Origin: Nocardioides daeguensis
GTDB lineage: Bacteria; Actinomycetota; Actinomycetes; Propionibacteriales; Nocardioidaceae
Length of the DNA: 64,000 bases
Direction of reading: 5' to 3'
Assembly (NCBI RefSeq): GCF_019192965.1
Contig: NZ_JAHTKU010000011.1
Span: 186,001 to 250,000, forward strand
Shown here: piece after piece, positions 44,088 to 53,243 of the stretch
How the letters are laid out: every line of letters begins with the position of its first letter
Numbering within the stretch: the stretch's first letter is position 1
Made by a program: the position numbers and the translations under genes
Notes under the pieces: model-generated
Told to the model about the DNA's origin: nothing
Database searches by the model: none
Seen by the model: the letters and a program-made list of their open reading frames with translations, nothing else

Positions 44088-46057
44088 GCGGCCCTCCGGG
44101 TCACGTCGACCAGCGCCTCGGCGCTGACCTCGCCGATCGGGACGTGCTCGGCGCCGAGGTGCGCGGCCAGCGTGGCGGCCAGGCCCATCCGCATCGGGCC
44201 GGACTCGCAGTCGACGACGACGCTGGCGATGCCGGCCTCGGCCAGCAGGCCCGCGGCCAGCCGGGAGCGGACCACCGCGTCGGCCCCCGCGGTCGCGCGG
44301 CCGTCGGTGACCACGACGAGCAGGGCTCGGCGCTGGGGGTCCCGGGTGCGCTCGACGGCGAGCAGGTGGGCGGCCTCCAGGAGTCCCTCGGCGAGCGGCG
44401 TCCGGCCGCCGGACGGCAGGTCCTCGAGCCGCTGGGCCGCCGCGTCGACGGAGTGCGTCGGCGGCAGCGCCACCTCGGCGCCGGTGCCGCGGAAGGTGAC
44501 CAGCCCGACCTTGTCGCGGCGCTGGTAGGCGTCGAGCAGCAGGCTCAGCACGGCGGTCTTCACCTGCTCCATCCGCCGCCGCGCAGCCATCGACCCGGAG
44601 GCGTCGACGCAGAAGAGGACCAGGTTCGACTCCCGGCCCTCCCGTACGGCGACCCGCAGGTCGGCCGGCTCCAGCAGCAGCCGGCCCTCGGTCCGTCCGC
44701 GAGCGACCTGGTGGCGCGCCGCGGCCCGGATGGTCTCGGTCAGGTGGATCGCGCCGCCGCTCCCGCCCTGTCGATCGGGGGTGGTGGCGCCGACCCGGCG
44801 GCCGTTGCTGGTGCGCGCCCGGCTGCGGCGTCCCGCCGTGCCGGTGCCGACGCCGCGCACGCTCAGCAGCCGGGTGCGGTACGCCGGCCCGGTCCCCGCC
44901 ACGCTCGACCCACCCCCCGGTGACGACTCAACGGGAGTCTGTGACGACTCAACCGAAGTTTGTGACGACTCAACGGTTGAGTCGTCACTTTCTCCGGTTG
45001 AGTCGTCGGATCCTTCGGTCGAGTTGCCGGGGCCGTCGTTGCCGGGGCCGTCGTTGCCGGGGCCGTCGTCGTCCGGGCCCTCCGGCTCGGGCGGCTCCGG
45101 TGGCAGCTCGTCGTCGCCGAGCACCTGGTCGAGCAGGTCCTCGTCCAGCCCGGGCGCGTCGAACGGCTTGCGGCGCCGCCGGTGCGGCAGTGCGAGCCGG
45201 GCGGCCACCCGGATGTCGTCGAGGGTCACCTGCGAGCGGCCGGACCAGGCGGCGTGGGCGAGCGCGGTGCGGGCGGTGACGATGTCGGCGCGCAGGCCGT
45301 CGACGTCGAAGGCCGCGCAGACCTCGGCGATCTTGAGCAGCCCGGCGTCGGTGAGCCGGACCTCGCCGACGAGCCCACGGGCGGCGGCGATCCGTGCCTG
45401 CAGCGCCTCCTCGGCGGCGGCGTAGCGGGCGGCGAACCCGGCCGGGTCGGCGTCGTACGCCATCCGCCGGCGGACCACCTCGGCGCGCAGCGCCGGGTCG
45501 CGGGGTGCGGCGACCTCGACGGTCAGGCCGAACCGGTCGAGCAGCTGCGGGCGCAGCTCGCCCTCCTCGGGGTTCATCGTGCCGACGAGCACGAACCGCG
45601 CCTCGTGCGTCATCGAGACCCCGTCGCGCTCGACGGTCGCGCGGCCCATCGCGGCCGCGTCGAGGAGGAGGTCGACCAGGTGGTCGTGGAGCAGGTTGAC
45701 CTCGTCGACGTACAGGATCCCGCGGTGCGCCTTGGCCAGCAGCCCGGGCTCGTACTCCGCCTTTCCCTCCGCCAGCGCGCTCTCGAGGTTGATCGAGCCG
45801 GTGACCCGGTCCTCGGTGGCGCCGATCGGCAGCTCGACGAGGGGCACCGGCCGGTCGTCGACGGGCGGCAGCACGGCGGCCAGCGCCCGCACGATCGTCG
45901 ACTTTGCGGTCCCCTTCTCGCCGCGGACCAGTACGCCGCCGACGTCGGGGGCGATGGTGGTGAGGATCAGGGCGAGGGCCATCGGGTCCGGTCCCTCGGG
46001 GCCGTCGGCGCCGACCACGGCGCTGAACGGGAAGTGGTGGCTCTGGGGCGAGCTCAT
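44084..46057 (-). CDS. fused Mg/Co-chelatase ATPase I and VWA D subunits
   Basis: A 657-residue protein: AAA+ module (about 1-300) with Walker [17 protein letters not shown] and Walker [21 protein letters not shown]; a Ser/Asp/Pro-rich linker (about 316-450) full of short repeats; and a VWA domain with [19 protein letters not shown]. It resembles ChlI/ChlD of magnesium chelatase joined in one chain. In this operon it most likely partners CobN as the cobaltochelatase motor, replacing CobS and CobT; that is family knowledge plus context. ATG 46057 overlaps the cobM stop (ATGA); the upstream open frame is cobM in another register. Confidence 0.88.
   Translation of the reverse strand: MSSPQSHHFPFSAVVGADGPEGPDPMALALILTTIAPDVGGVLVRGEKGTAKSTIVRALAAVLPPVDDRPVPLVELPIGATEDRVTGSINLESALAEGKAEYEPGLLAKAHRGILYVDEVNLLHDHLVDLLLDAAAMGRATVERDGVSMTHEARFVLVGTMNPEEGELRPQLLDRFGLTVEVAAPRDPALRAEVVRRRMAYDADPAGFAARYAAAEEALQARIAAARGLVGEVRLTDAGLLKIAEVCAAFDVDGLRADIVTARTALAHAAWSGRSQVTLDDIRVAARLALPHRRRRKPFDAPGLDEDLLDQVLGDDELPPEPPEPEGPDDDGPGNDGPGNDGPGNSTEGSDDSTGESDDSTVESSQTSVESSQTPVESSPGGGSSVAGTGPAYRTRLLSVRGVGTGTAGRRSRARTSNGRRVGATTPDRQGGSGGAIHLTETIRAAARHQVARGRTEGRLLLEPADLRVAVREGRESNLVLFCVDASGSMAARRRMEQVKTAVLSLLLDAYQRRDKVGLVTFRGTGAEVALPPTHSVDAAAQRLEDLPSGGRTPLAEGLLEAAHLLAVERTRDPQRRALLVVVTDGRATAGADAVVRSRLAAGLLAEAGIASVVVDCESGPMRMGLAATLAAHLGAEHVPIGEVSAEALVDVTRRAA
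44922..45008. repeat. 21-nt periodic repeat in the chelatase linker
   Basis: GACGACTCAAC occurs three times (44922, 44944, 44965) and its inverse GTTGAGTCGTC twice (44977, 44998), about 21-22 bp apart within each group. The central pair makes a perfect 23-bp palindrome (44965-44987). The next bases carry three GTTGCCGGGGCCGTC-type repeats. They encode Ser/Asp/Thr/Glu and GPGND units. Confidence 0.85.
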
Positions 46058-46821
46058 CGGAGGCGCTCCTTCCGGGCGACGCGTTCGGGGGAGTAGAGGT
46101 AGGACTCGGCGGCCCGGGGGTCGGCGGTCGACGCCAGCGCGGGGCCGATCAGGATGACCGCGGCCTGACGCAGGCCCGCGTCCTCGACGAGTCCGGCGAC
46201 GGTGGCGACGGTGCCGCGCAGCACCAGCTCCTCGGGCTGGGAGGCGCGGGAGACCACGGCGACCGGGCAGTCCTCGCCGTAGAACGGCGCCAGCTCGGCC
46301 ATCAGCGTGCGGGTGCGGGTGATCGCGAGGTGGAGCACGAGGGTCGCGCCCGTCGCCGCGTACGCCGCCAGCGACTCGCGCTGCGGCATCGCCGTCGAGC
46401 GGGCCTGCGTGCGGGTCAGCACCACCGACTGCGCGACCAGCGGCACGGTGAGCTCGCGGCCCACGATCGCGGCCGCGGCGGCGTACGCCGGCACGCCGGG
46501 CGTGACGTCCCACGGCACGCCGGCCGCATCGAGCCTCCGGGTCTGCTCGTGCAGGGCGGAGTAGAGCGACGGGTCGCCCGAGGTCAGCCGCACGACCTCG
46601 CGCCCGGCGACGTGCGCCTCGACCATGACCGCGCTGATCCGGTCGAGGTCGAGGTCCTGGGTGTCGACCCGCTGCACGTCCGCGCGGCAGTGCGAGAGGA
46701 CCTCGGCATCGATGTAGGTGCCGGGGAAGAGCACGACGTCCGCACTGCCCAGCAGGGAGGCGGCCCGCAGGGTGATCAGGTCGGCCGCGCCCGGCCCGGC
46801 GCCGACGAAGTGCACCGTCAT
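46054..46821 (-). CDS. cobM: precorrin-4 C11-methyltransferase
   Basis: A 255-residue SAM-dependent tetrapyrrole methylase. Marks: [80 protein letters not shown] and [18 protein letters not shown] 46821 overlaps the cobL stop by 4 bp (ATGA). It methylates C11 of precorrin-4. Confidence 0.94.
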   Translation of the reverse strand: MTVHFVGAGPGAADLITLRAASLLGSADVVLFPGTYIDAEVLSHCRADVQRVDTQDLDLDRISAVMVEAHVAGREVVRLTSGDPSLYSALHEQTRRLDAAGVPWDVTPGVPAYAAAAAIVGRELTVPLVAQSVVLTRTQARSTAMPQRESLAAYAATGATLVLHLAITRTRTLMAELAPFYGEDCPVAVVSRASQPEELVLRGTVATVAGLVEDAGLRQAAVILIGPALASTADPRAAESYLYSPERVARKERLR

Positions 46822-48020
46822 CGCGTGGCTCCCTCGGTCGACCTGGTCCAGGCCCACTGCACGACGGCGCGGGCCGGCGTCCATCCGGTGAACCGCCCGC
46901 CCAGCGGGGTCGCCTGCTCGACGGCCAGCCGGGTCAGCTCGCCGCCGTAGGTGTGCCAGGCGCCGACGAGCAGCCGCTCGGTCTCCAGGGTCACGCCGTG
47001 CGCGACCAACCGGCCGCCGGGTGCGAGGGCGTCGCGGCACCGGTCGAGCAGGCCGTCGGCGGTCGCGCCGCCGCCGACGAAGACCGCGTCCGGCGTGGGC
47101 AGTCCGGCCAGCGCCTCGGGGGCGCGGCCGATGACGACCTCGAGGCGGGGTACGCCGAGGCGGCTCGCGTTGCGGCGGATCCGGGCGGCACGGTCCTCGT
47201 CGCCCTCGACGGCGACCGCGGTGGTGAGCGGGTGCGCGCGCAGCCACTCGATCGCGACCGATCCGGCGCCGGCGCCGACGTCCCAGAGGTGGTCGCCGGG
47301 CCGCGGCGCGAGCCGGGCCAGGGCGCTGGCGCGGACGTCGCGCTTGGTGAGCTGGCCGTCGTGCTCGAAGGCGTCGTCGGGCAGCCCGGTCGCCCAGGAC
47401 GCGGTTCCGGTTCCGGCGACCTCGAGGGCGAGGAGGTGCAGCCGCGGCACCGGACAGGGGTACACGGCGTGGGTCTCCGCGCCGCCCGGGCCGCCCAGGT
47501 CGCCGAGGACGTGGATCGCGGTCGCGCCGAAGCCGGCGTCCTCCAGCAGCGTGGCGACGGCCGCGGGCGTGGTCTCGTCCGAGGACAGCACGAGCAGCCG
47601 GCGCCCGGGCGCGAGCTCGCGGCGCAGCGCGTCGACGTCGCGGCCGACCAGCGTGACGACCGTGGACTCCTCGGCCGACCAGCCCATCCGGGCCCTCGCG
47701 AGGGACACCGAGGACACGGCCGGCACGACGTCGACGGCGTCGGCGCCGAGCAGCCGGATCAGCGTCGTACCGATGCCGGAGACCAGGGGGTCGCCCGACG
47801 CCAGTGCGACGATGCTGTGGCCGTCGTGCTCTGACAGCACGCCGGGCAGTGCGGACAGCGGGCGCGGCCACGGGCGGCGAACCTGGCCGGGGACGGCGGG
47901 CACCAGGGCGAGGTGCCGCTCACCCCCGAGCAGCACCTCGGCGCCGCCCACCAGGGTGCGCGCCGCGGGCGGGAGGTGACCGTCGGCGCCGATGCCGACG
48001 ACGGTGATCACGGCGCCCAT
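46818..48020 (-). CDS. cobL: precorrin-6Y C5,15-methyltransferase (decarboxylating)
   Basis: The 400-residue two-domain enzyme: N-terminal tetrapyrrole methylase (about 1-200; [40 protein letters not shown]) and C-terminal SAM methyltransferase/decarboxylase (about 225-400; [39 protein letters not shown]). It methylates C5 and C15 and removes the C12 acetate carboxyl. Full length for the fused CobL type. ATG 48020 overlaps the cobIJ stop by one base. Confidence 0.95.
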   Translation of the reverse strand: MGAVITVVGIGADGHLPPAARTLVGGAEVLLGGERHLALVPAVPGQVRRPWPRPLSALPGVLSEHDGHSIVALASGDPLVSGIGTTLIRLLGADAVDVVPAVSSVSLARARMGWSAEESTVVTLVGRDVDALRRELAPGRRLLVLSSDETTPAAVATLLEDAGFGATAIHVLGDLGGPGGAETHAVYPCPVPRLHLLALEVAGTGTASWATGLPDDAFEHDGQLTKRDVRASALARLAPRPGDHLWDVGAGAGSVAIEWLRAHPLTTAVAVEGDEDRAARIRRNASRLGVPRLEVVIGRAPEALAGLPTPDAVFVGGGATADGLLDRCRDALAPGGRLVAHGVTLETERLLVGAWHTYGGELTRLAVEQATPLGGRFTGWTPARAVVQWAWTRSTEGATR

Positions 48021-49585
48021 CAGTCGACCCACCGTGGCGTCCAGACAATGCCGTTCGGCTCCACCCGCGTCGACGAGGCGCCCACGAGCAGGAGGCACTT
48101 CATGTCGATGCCGTCGGTGTCGAGCGCGCCGAGGGTGGTGACCGTCAGCGACTCCTCGGCCCGGCCGACGTCGCGGCCGACGACGACCACCGTGTCGGGG
48201 GAGCGGTGCTCCAGCAGGATCTTCTGCATCTCCACCACCTGGTCCCGGCGCGAGCGGGAGGCCGGGTTGTAGACGCCCAGCACCAGGTCGGCCTCGGCGA
48301 TCGCCCGGAGCCGGCGCTCGACGACCGGCCACGGCTTGAGGCGGTCCGAGAGGCTCACCACGGCGAAGTCGGCGCCGATCGGGGCGCCCGCCCGGGCCGC
48401 GACGGCCTGGACCGCGCTGACGCCGGGCAGCACCCGCACGGGCACGGTGGCGTGCTCCGGGTGGGCCGGGTCGGCGGTGGCCTCGAACACCGCCGCCGCC
48501 ATGCCGAAGACCCCCGCGTCGCCGCCGGACACCACGGCCACCCGCTCGCCGCGCAGCGCGAGGTCGAGCGCGAACCGGGCCCGGTCCACCTCCACCGTGT
48601 TGCCCGACGCGTGCCGCTGGAGACCGGGACGCTGCGGCACCCGGTTGACGTACGGCGCGTAGCCGACCACGTGCTCCACCTCGGCCAGCGCGGCCGACGC
48701 CTCCGGGGTCAGCCAGCCGTCCGGGCCGGGGCCGAGACCGACGACGAGCAGCTCCGCGGGTTGCGGTTTGGTCCCAAACCGCACGTTTTCGGGCTCAGAA
48801 CCTGCGGTTTGGGACCAAACCGCAGACCCACGCATCCGCTCGGGGGAAGCCGGCCGGGCGGTGTCGCCGGGCACCACGATGAGCGAGAAGTACGGCACCG
48901 AGTCGGCGTCGACGTCGGCGACGGGCAGCCAGCGCTCCTCGGGCTGGGAGGCGCGCTCGACGTACAGCGCGCCCTCGAGCCGTCCCGCGGCGGCGAGGGC
49001 GGACCGGACGGCGGGGAAGGTCCGGCCGAGCTTCATGATGATCGCGCCGTCGGTGTCGGCGAGGCGGCGGGCCAGCTCCGGCTCCGGGAGGGTGCCGGGG
49101 AGCACGGTGAGCACGTCGGTCTGTCGGACCAGGGGCGCCGGGATGGTGGCGGTGGCGGCGGCGAAGGCCGGGATGCCGGGGACCACCTCGACCGGGAACC
49201 GGTCGCGGAAGCGGTCGACGAGGTACATCGACGAGCCGTAGAACAGCGGGTCGCCCTCGGCGAGGAGGACGACGTCGCGGCCGGCGTCGAGGTGGACGGC
49301 GAGCCGGGCCTCGCACTCGTCGTAGAAGGCGGCCAGTGCGCCGACGTACCCACCCGGGTGGTCGGTGGTCCCGGTGGTGACCGGGTAGCGCAGCTCCTCC
49401 TCGATCGCGTCGGCCGGGATCAGCTCGGCGGCGATCCGGCGCGCGTGGGACTCCTTGCGGACGCCGGCGTGGAACGCGACGACGGAGGCCGCGCCGATCA
49501 GCCGCTCGGCCTTGCGGGTGATCAGCTCGGGGTCGCCGGGGCCGATGCCGACGACGGAGAAGCTGCCGGTGGTCGTGGTGGTCAC
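48020..49585 (-). CDS. cobIJ: fused precorrin-2 C20- and precorrin-3B C17-methyltransferase
   Basis: A 521-residue fusion. CobI half (about 1-245): VVGIGPGDPELITRKAERLI, LLAEGDPLFYGSSMYLVDRF, VVPGIPAFAAATATIPAPLV. CobJ half (about 276-521): VVGLGPGPDGWLTPEASAAL, VVSGGDAGVFGMAAAVFEA, VLPGVSAVQAVAARAGAPIG, VLGVYNPASRSRRDQV. Such fusions are known in mycobacteria (CobIJ). The linker (about 255-275, WSQTAGSEPENVRFGTK) is coded by an inserted palindrome pair (48762-48824). GTG 49585 overlaps the cobH stop (GTGA). Confidence 0.95.
   Translation of the reverse strand: MTTTTTGSFSVVGIGPGDPELITRKAERLIGAASVVAFHAGVRKESHARRIAAELIPADAIEEELRYPVTTGTTDHPGGYVGALAAFYDECEARLAVHLDAGRDVVLLAEGDPLFYGSSMYLVDRFRDRFPVEVVPGIPAFAAATATIPAPLVRQTDVLTVLPGTLPEPELARRLADTDGAIIMKLGRTFPAVRSALAAAGRLEGALYVERASQPEERWLPVADVDADSVPYFSLIVVPGDTARPASPERMRGSAVWSQTAGSEPENVRFGTKPQPAELLVVGLGPGPDGWLTPEASAALAEVEHVVGYAPYVNRVPQRPGLQRHASGNTVEVDRARFALDLALRGERVAVVSGGDAGVFGMAAAVFEATADPAHPEHATVPVRVLPGVSAVQAVAARAGAPIGADFAVVSLSDRLKPWPVVERRLRAIAEADLVLGVYNPASRSRRDQVVEMQKILLEHRSPDTVVVVGRDVGRAEESLTVTTLGALDTDGIDMKCLLLVGASSTRVEPNGIVWTPRWVD
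48762..48824. repeat. TGCGGTTTGG palindrome pair inside cobIJ linker
   Basis: Two perfect copies of TGCGGTTTGG / CCAAACCGCA with a 2-nt centre (48762-48783 and 48803-48824), 41 bp apart. The total of 63 bp is a multiple of three. It is the same pair as at 20968-21030 between cobN and cobF; the 19 bases between palindromes differ. Confidence 0.93.
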
Positions 49586-50247
49586 TCCGCCTCCTGGGCC
49601 AGCGCGTTGACGGCCGACGACGCCATCGCGGAGCCGCCGCGGCGGCCGCGGACGGTGACGAACGGGAGGTCGATGCCGTGCTCGTCGGCGAAGGAGGCGA
49701 GCGCGTCCTTGGACTCGGCGGCCCCGATGAACCCGACCGGACAGCCGATGACCGCGGCGGGCCGCGGGCCGCCGGCGAGGATCATCTCGAGCAGGTGGAA
49801 GAGCGCCGTGGGGGCGTTGCCGATCGCCACGACCGCACCGTCGAGCAGCGGCTCCCACAGCGACACCGCGGCCGCGGTGCGGGTCGTCGACCACGCGGCC
49901 GCCAGCGCCGGGACCCGCTCGTCGGTGAGGAAGCAGTGCACCGGGTTGTCGGCGGGCAGCCGGCCGGCGGTGATGCCCATCGCGACCATCCGGGCGTCGC
50001 ACAGGATCGGGGCGCCCGCGTTCAGCGCCGCGCGGGCGGCAGGGACCAGCCGCGGGTGGATGACCAGGTCTTGCACGAGGTCGGTCTGCCCGCTGCCGTG
50101 GATCATCCGGACCGCGACCTTCTCGGCCTCGGGAGGGACCGCGGACAGGTCGGACTCGCGGCGGATGGTCGCGAACGAGTCGAGGTAGATCGCCGGTCCG
50201 TCGGCGATGTAGTCGTAGCGGCGCGGGGGAGCGGTGAGTTCGGTCAT
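49582..50247 (-). CDS. cobH: precorrin-8X methylmutase
   Basis: A 221-residue isomerase that moves the methyl from C11 to C12, giving hydrogenobyrinic acid. The catalytic His is His50 in AVRMIHGSGQTDLV. Also ILCDARMVAMGITAGR, LWEPLLDGAVVAIGNAPTAL and VIGCPVGFIGAAESKDAL. ATG 50247 overlaps the cobG stop (ATGA). Second gene of the riboswitch 3 operon. Confidence 0.96.
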   Translation of the reverse strand: MTELTAPPRRYDYIADGPAIYLDSFATIRRESDLSAVPPEAEKVAVRMIHGSGQTDLVQDLVIHPRLVPAARAALNAGAPILCDARMVAMGITAGRLPADNPVHCFLTDERVPALAAAWSTTRTAAAVSLWEPLLDGAVVAIGNAPTALFHLLEMILAGGPRPAAVIGCPVGFIGAAESKDALASFADEHGIDLPFVTVRGRRGGSAMASSAVNALAQEAE

Positions 50248-51101
50248 GCGCCCTTCCTCGGGGATTCAGGCTCGGGGACGAGCACGCCCTGCCAGGGCGT
50301 CACGATCACGGTCGGTGCGGCCCAGGCCGCGATGGTGGTCAGGTCCAGCCCGTCGTCGGGTACGGCGACGTGCCGGCCGCCGGCGACCGGGCCGAGGGGG
50401 AGCGGCCCGGTCGCGACGGCGGCGCCGGGGGCGGGCGGAGCCGCGGCGACGAGGGGACGTTCGAGCTCGGGCACGTGCCAGGGCGCTTCCGGCCCGGTCC
50501 CGCGGGCGTCCAGGAACGCCCGGGCCAGGGCGGCGAGCGCGGCCGGGGCGTCGGTCAGGGCGACCACCTCGCCCCACGCCGAGCCGACCCGGAGCTGCGC
50601 GGTGGCGTCGTCGAGCGCCACCAGACCGAGGTCGAGGTGCTTGTCGGCGAGGTCGCCGCGGCCGTCGTCGAGGGTGAACAGGAACCGGCCCGGCAGGTCC
50701 GCCAGGGCGGGGTCGGCCAGCAGCAGCGCGTCCAGCGCCGCGAGCACCGGCCGCAGGTCGGCTCGGCCGCCGGCGAGCCCGGTCTGCGGCGAGACCAGCA
50801 CGTTGCGGACCCGGTCGTGGGCCCGGGACGGCAGCAGCCCGGTGGCCTCCAGGGCCGCCAGCGCCGCCTCGTCGAGCAGGCCGGAGGGCGCGAGCGGCAT
50901 CGCGCGCAGCTGCAGGTTGGCGCGGCCCGTCACGCGGACCCGCCCGTCGCCGTACTCCTCGGCGACCGCGGCCAGCGCCCTCAGCGCGGTGATCGGCACC
51001 CGGCCGCCGGGCACCCGGATCCGGACCAGTCCGCCGTCGTCGGCCGGCCAGGGGTGCACGACACCGGGGCACCGGTCGGGTCGGGTGCGCATCCGCGCCA
51101 T
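50244..51101 (-). CDS. cobG: CobG-like precorrin-3B synthase, short form
   Basis: A 285-residue member of the nitrite/sulfite reductase ferredoxin-like group. RCPGVVHPWPADDGGLVRIR and YGDGRVRVTGRANLQLRAMP are CobG marks; a second copy of the half-domain follows (about 120-190). CobG adds the C20-hydroxyl and gamma-lactone of precorrin-3B, using a [4Fe-4S] cluster in Pseudomonas. Here only one Cys (Cys11) is present and the C-terminal cluster-binding half is missing (the classical protein has about 460 residues). It is first in its operon, right after the riboswitch. Whether it is catalytically complete is uncertain. Confidence 0.82.
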   Translation of the reverse strand: MARMRTRPDRCPGVVHPWPADDGGLVRIRVPGGRVPITALRALAAVAEEYGDGRVRVTGRANLQLRAMPLAPSGLLDEAALAALEATGLLPSRAHDRVRNVLVSPQTGLAGGRADLRPVLAALDALLLADPALADLPGRFLFTLDDGRGDLADKHLDLGLVALDDATAQLRVGSAWGEVVALTDAPAALAALARAFLDARGTGPEAPWHVPELERPLVAAAPPAPGAAVATGPLPLGPVAGGRHVAVPDDGLDLTTIAAWAAPTVIVTPWQGVLVPEPESPRKGA

Positions 51102-51170
51102 CGGGGGTCCTTCGAGGCCGGGGCTCCTCGCGATCGCCCCTCATCGACCTCGCGACGGATGGCCGCAAGG

Positions 51171-51323
51171 GCCAGCAGGTCTTCGGACTCGGGATCACCC
51201 GGCTCGGAGCGTCTTCCCAGACCCCGGAGGGTCCAGTGACATGTCCTGATCTCTCAGGGCTCCGGCCGTCACCCACACCGCTGCGCGTCAGTCCCGGACT
51301 CTCACCGGGTTCCCTTCGCTGGC
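51171..51323 (-). ncRNA. cobalamin riboswitch 3 (cobG-cobC operon)
   Basis: On the minus strand, P1 GCCAGC/GCTGGC encloses AAGGGAACCCGGTGAGAGTC, CGCGCAGCGGTGTGGGTGAC and GAGTCCGAAGACCTGCTGGC. The core is that of the AdoCbl class, with a long variable arm in the middle. It lies 70 bp upstream of cobG and likely controls the ten-gene operon. The opposite side of the gap (51324-51381) holds the leaderless promoter of the Nif3-like gene. Confidence 0.92.
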
Positions 51324-51381
51324 ACCGGCACCCTAGCAACCTCCGCCCCCGGGCTCGGCACCCGTCGGTAGCCTGACCGCC

Positions 51382-52503
51382 ATGGCCACGCTCAAGGACG
51401 TCGTCGACCTGGTCCACGGTTGGTACCCGCCCGCGACCGCAGACAGCTGGGACGCCGTCGGGCTCGTGTACGGCGACCCCGAGCAACCCGTGAAGAGGAT
51501 CCTGCTGGCGGTCGACCCCACCCCGCAGGTCGCGGCGGAGGCTGCCGAGTGGAAGGCCGACCTGCTGCTCGTGCACCACCCGCTCTTCCTCAAGGGCGTG
51601 CACGGCGTCGCGGCGACCACCCCCAAGGGCCGGACCCTGCACACGCTGGCGAAGGCCGACTGCGCGCTGCTCACCGCCCACACCAACGCCGACCAGGCGG
51701 TCGGCGGCGTGTCCGAGGCGTTCGCCGTCGCGCTCGGCCTCAAGGACCTGCGTCCCATCGTCCCGGCGCCGAGCGAGCCCCTCGACAAGCTCACCGTCTT
51801 CGTCCCGGCCGACGCCGCCGCCCCGGTCCGGGCCGCGGTCGCGGAGGCCGGTGCCGGCCGGATCGGCGACTACGACTTCGCCTCCTTCACCAGCGCGCCC
51901 GGCGAGGGCAGGTTCCGCCCCCTCGACGGCGCGACCCCGATGATCGGGACCGTCGGCGAGCTGGCGACCGTCGAGGAGGTCCGGGTCGAGGTGGTCCTCC
52001 CACGGTCGCGGCGGGCGGGCGTCGTCCGGGCGATGCTGAGCGCCCATCCCTACGAGGAGCCGGCGTACGACGTCGTCGAGGTCGCCGACCCGCAGCTCGT
52101 CGAGGTCGGGACCGGGCGGATCGGCAGCGTCGAGCCGACGACGCTGGCGGGGTTCGCCGAGGTGGTGGCCGCCGCGCTGCCGTCGACCCACCACGGGGTC
52201 CGGGTGGCCGGCGACCCCGAGCGCCCGGTGCGGCGGGTCGCGGTCTGCGGCGGCGCCGGCGACTTCCTGCTCGACCGGCTCGCCGGGTCCGACGCCGATG
52301 TCTACGTGACCAGCGACCTGCGCCACCATCCGGCCGCGGAGTTCCTCGAGAAGGGCGGCCCGGCGCTGGTCGACGTGGCCCACTGGGCGGCGGAGTGGAC
52401 CTGGCTGCCGGTGGTCGACGGGTTGCTCCGCGATGCCCTCGGCGACGCGGTCGAGACCCGGGTGAGTGCGATCTCCACCGATCCTTGGACAATGCACCTG
52501 TGA
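51382..52503 (+). CDS. Nif3-like dinuclear metal centre protein (YbgI/YqfO type)
   Basis: A 373-residue protein of the NIF3 family, often called GTP cyclohydrolase I type 2 homologue. The metal site shows LLLVHHPLFLKGVHGV and, near the C-terminus, VDVAHWAAEWTWLP. A PII-like insert (about 125-230) gives the long form found in Gram-positives. ATG 51382 is 7 nt after TAGCCT (leaderless). It overlaps the next gene as GTGA. Function unsettled in the family. Confidence 0.9.
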   Translation: MATLKDVVDLVHGWYPPATADSWDAVGLVYGDPEQPVKRILLAVDPTPQVAAEAAEWKADLLLVHHPLFLKGVHGVAATTPKGRTLHTLAKADCALLTAHTNADQAVGGVSEAFAVALGLKDLRPIVPAPSEPLDKLTVFVPADAAAPVRAAVAEAGAGRIGDYDFASFTSAPGEGRFRPLDGATPMIGTVGELATVEEVRVEVVLPRSRRAGVVRAMLSAHPYEEPAYDVVEVADPQLVEVGTGRIGSVEPTTLAGFAEVVAAALPSTHHGVRVAGDPERPVRRVAVCGGAGDFLLDRLAGSDADVYVTSDLRHHPAAEFLEKGGPALVDVAHWAAEWTWLPVVDGLLRDALGDAVETRVSAISTDPWTMHL

Positions 52504-53243
52504 ACGCCGATCCCGCCGCCCAGCTCCGCCTGCTCGACCTGCAGGCCCTCGACGCCCAGGTCGACCAGCTGCGCCACCAGCGCAACAACCCGGCCGAGGC
52601 CGCGGAGATCAAGGACCTGCTCGGCAAGCGGGTCGACGTCGACGGGCGGCTGCGCGACCAGCGCATCGTCGTCGACGACCTCGCCGCCGCCCAGGCGAAG
52701 GCCGACGCCGACGTGGAGCAGGTCAAGGCCCGCCGTACCCGTGATCGGGAGCGGATGGACTCCGGCGCCGTCGGCGACCCCAAGGCCCTCGAGCGGATGC
52801 AGCACGAGCTGGAGTCCCTGGAGCGCCGGATCGCGACCCTGGAGGACGAGGAGCTCGAGGTGATGGAGCAGCTCGAGGAGGCGCAGTCCGCGCTCGCCGA
52901 GCTCACCTCCGCCATCGAGGACATCGACGCCCGGCTCGGCGCCCTGACCACCTCGCGCGACGAGAAGGTCGCCGCCCTCGACGCCGAGATCTCCTCCGTG
53001 AGCGCCGGCCGAGGCGACATCGCAGGCGCGATCCCCGACGACCTGCTCGCCCTCTACGAGAAGCTCCGGGCGAGCAAGGGCGGGATCGGCGTCGGCGCCC
53101 TGCGCGCCCGCCAGTGCGGCGGCTGCCAGCTCACCCTCGACGCCGGCGAGCTCGCCGAGATCCGGGCCACGCCCGCCGACACGGTGCTGCGCCACGAGGA
53201 GTGCCAGCGGATCCTGGTCCGCACTGCCGAGAGCGGCCTGTGA
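52500..53243 (+). CDS. coiled-coil / C4-type zinc-ribbon protein
   Basis: A 247-residue protein: long coiled coil (about 10-170, e.g. RMQHELESLERRIATLEDEE) and a C-terminal zinc ribbon (ARQCGGCQLTLDAG ... RHEECQRILV). It matches the conserved actinobacterial protein beside Nif3 and RNase H genes (Rv2229c-like). GTG 52500 overlaps Nif3 and the gene ends overlapping the RNase H gene. Cytoplasmic; function unknown, perhaps nucleic-acid related. Confidence 0.85.
   Translation: MNADPAAQLRLLDLQALDAQVDQLRHQRNNPAEAAEIKDLLGKRVDVDGRLRDQRIVVDDLAAAQAKADADVEQVKARRTRDRERMDSGAVGDPKALERMQHELESLERRIATLEDEELEVMEQLEEAQSALAELTSAIEDIDARLGALTTSRDEKVAALDAEISSVSAGRGDIAGAIPDDLLALYEKLRASKGGIGVGALRARQCGGCQLTLDAGELAEIRATPADTVLRHEECQRILVRTAESGL

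Noticed and set aside
44084-46057. Magnesium chelatase for bacteriochlorophyll
   Set aside because: All neighbours are cobalamin genes and a CobN is present; no bch genes are visible.
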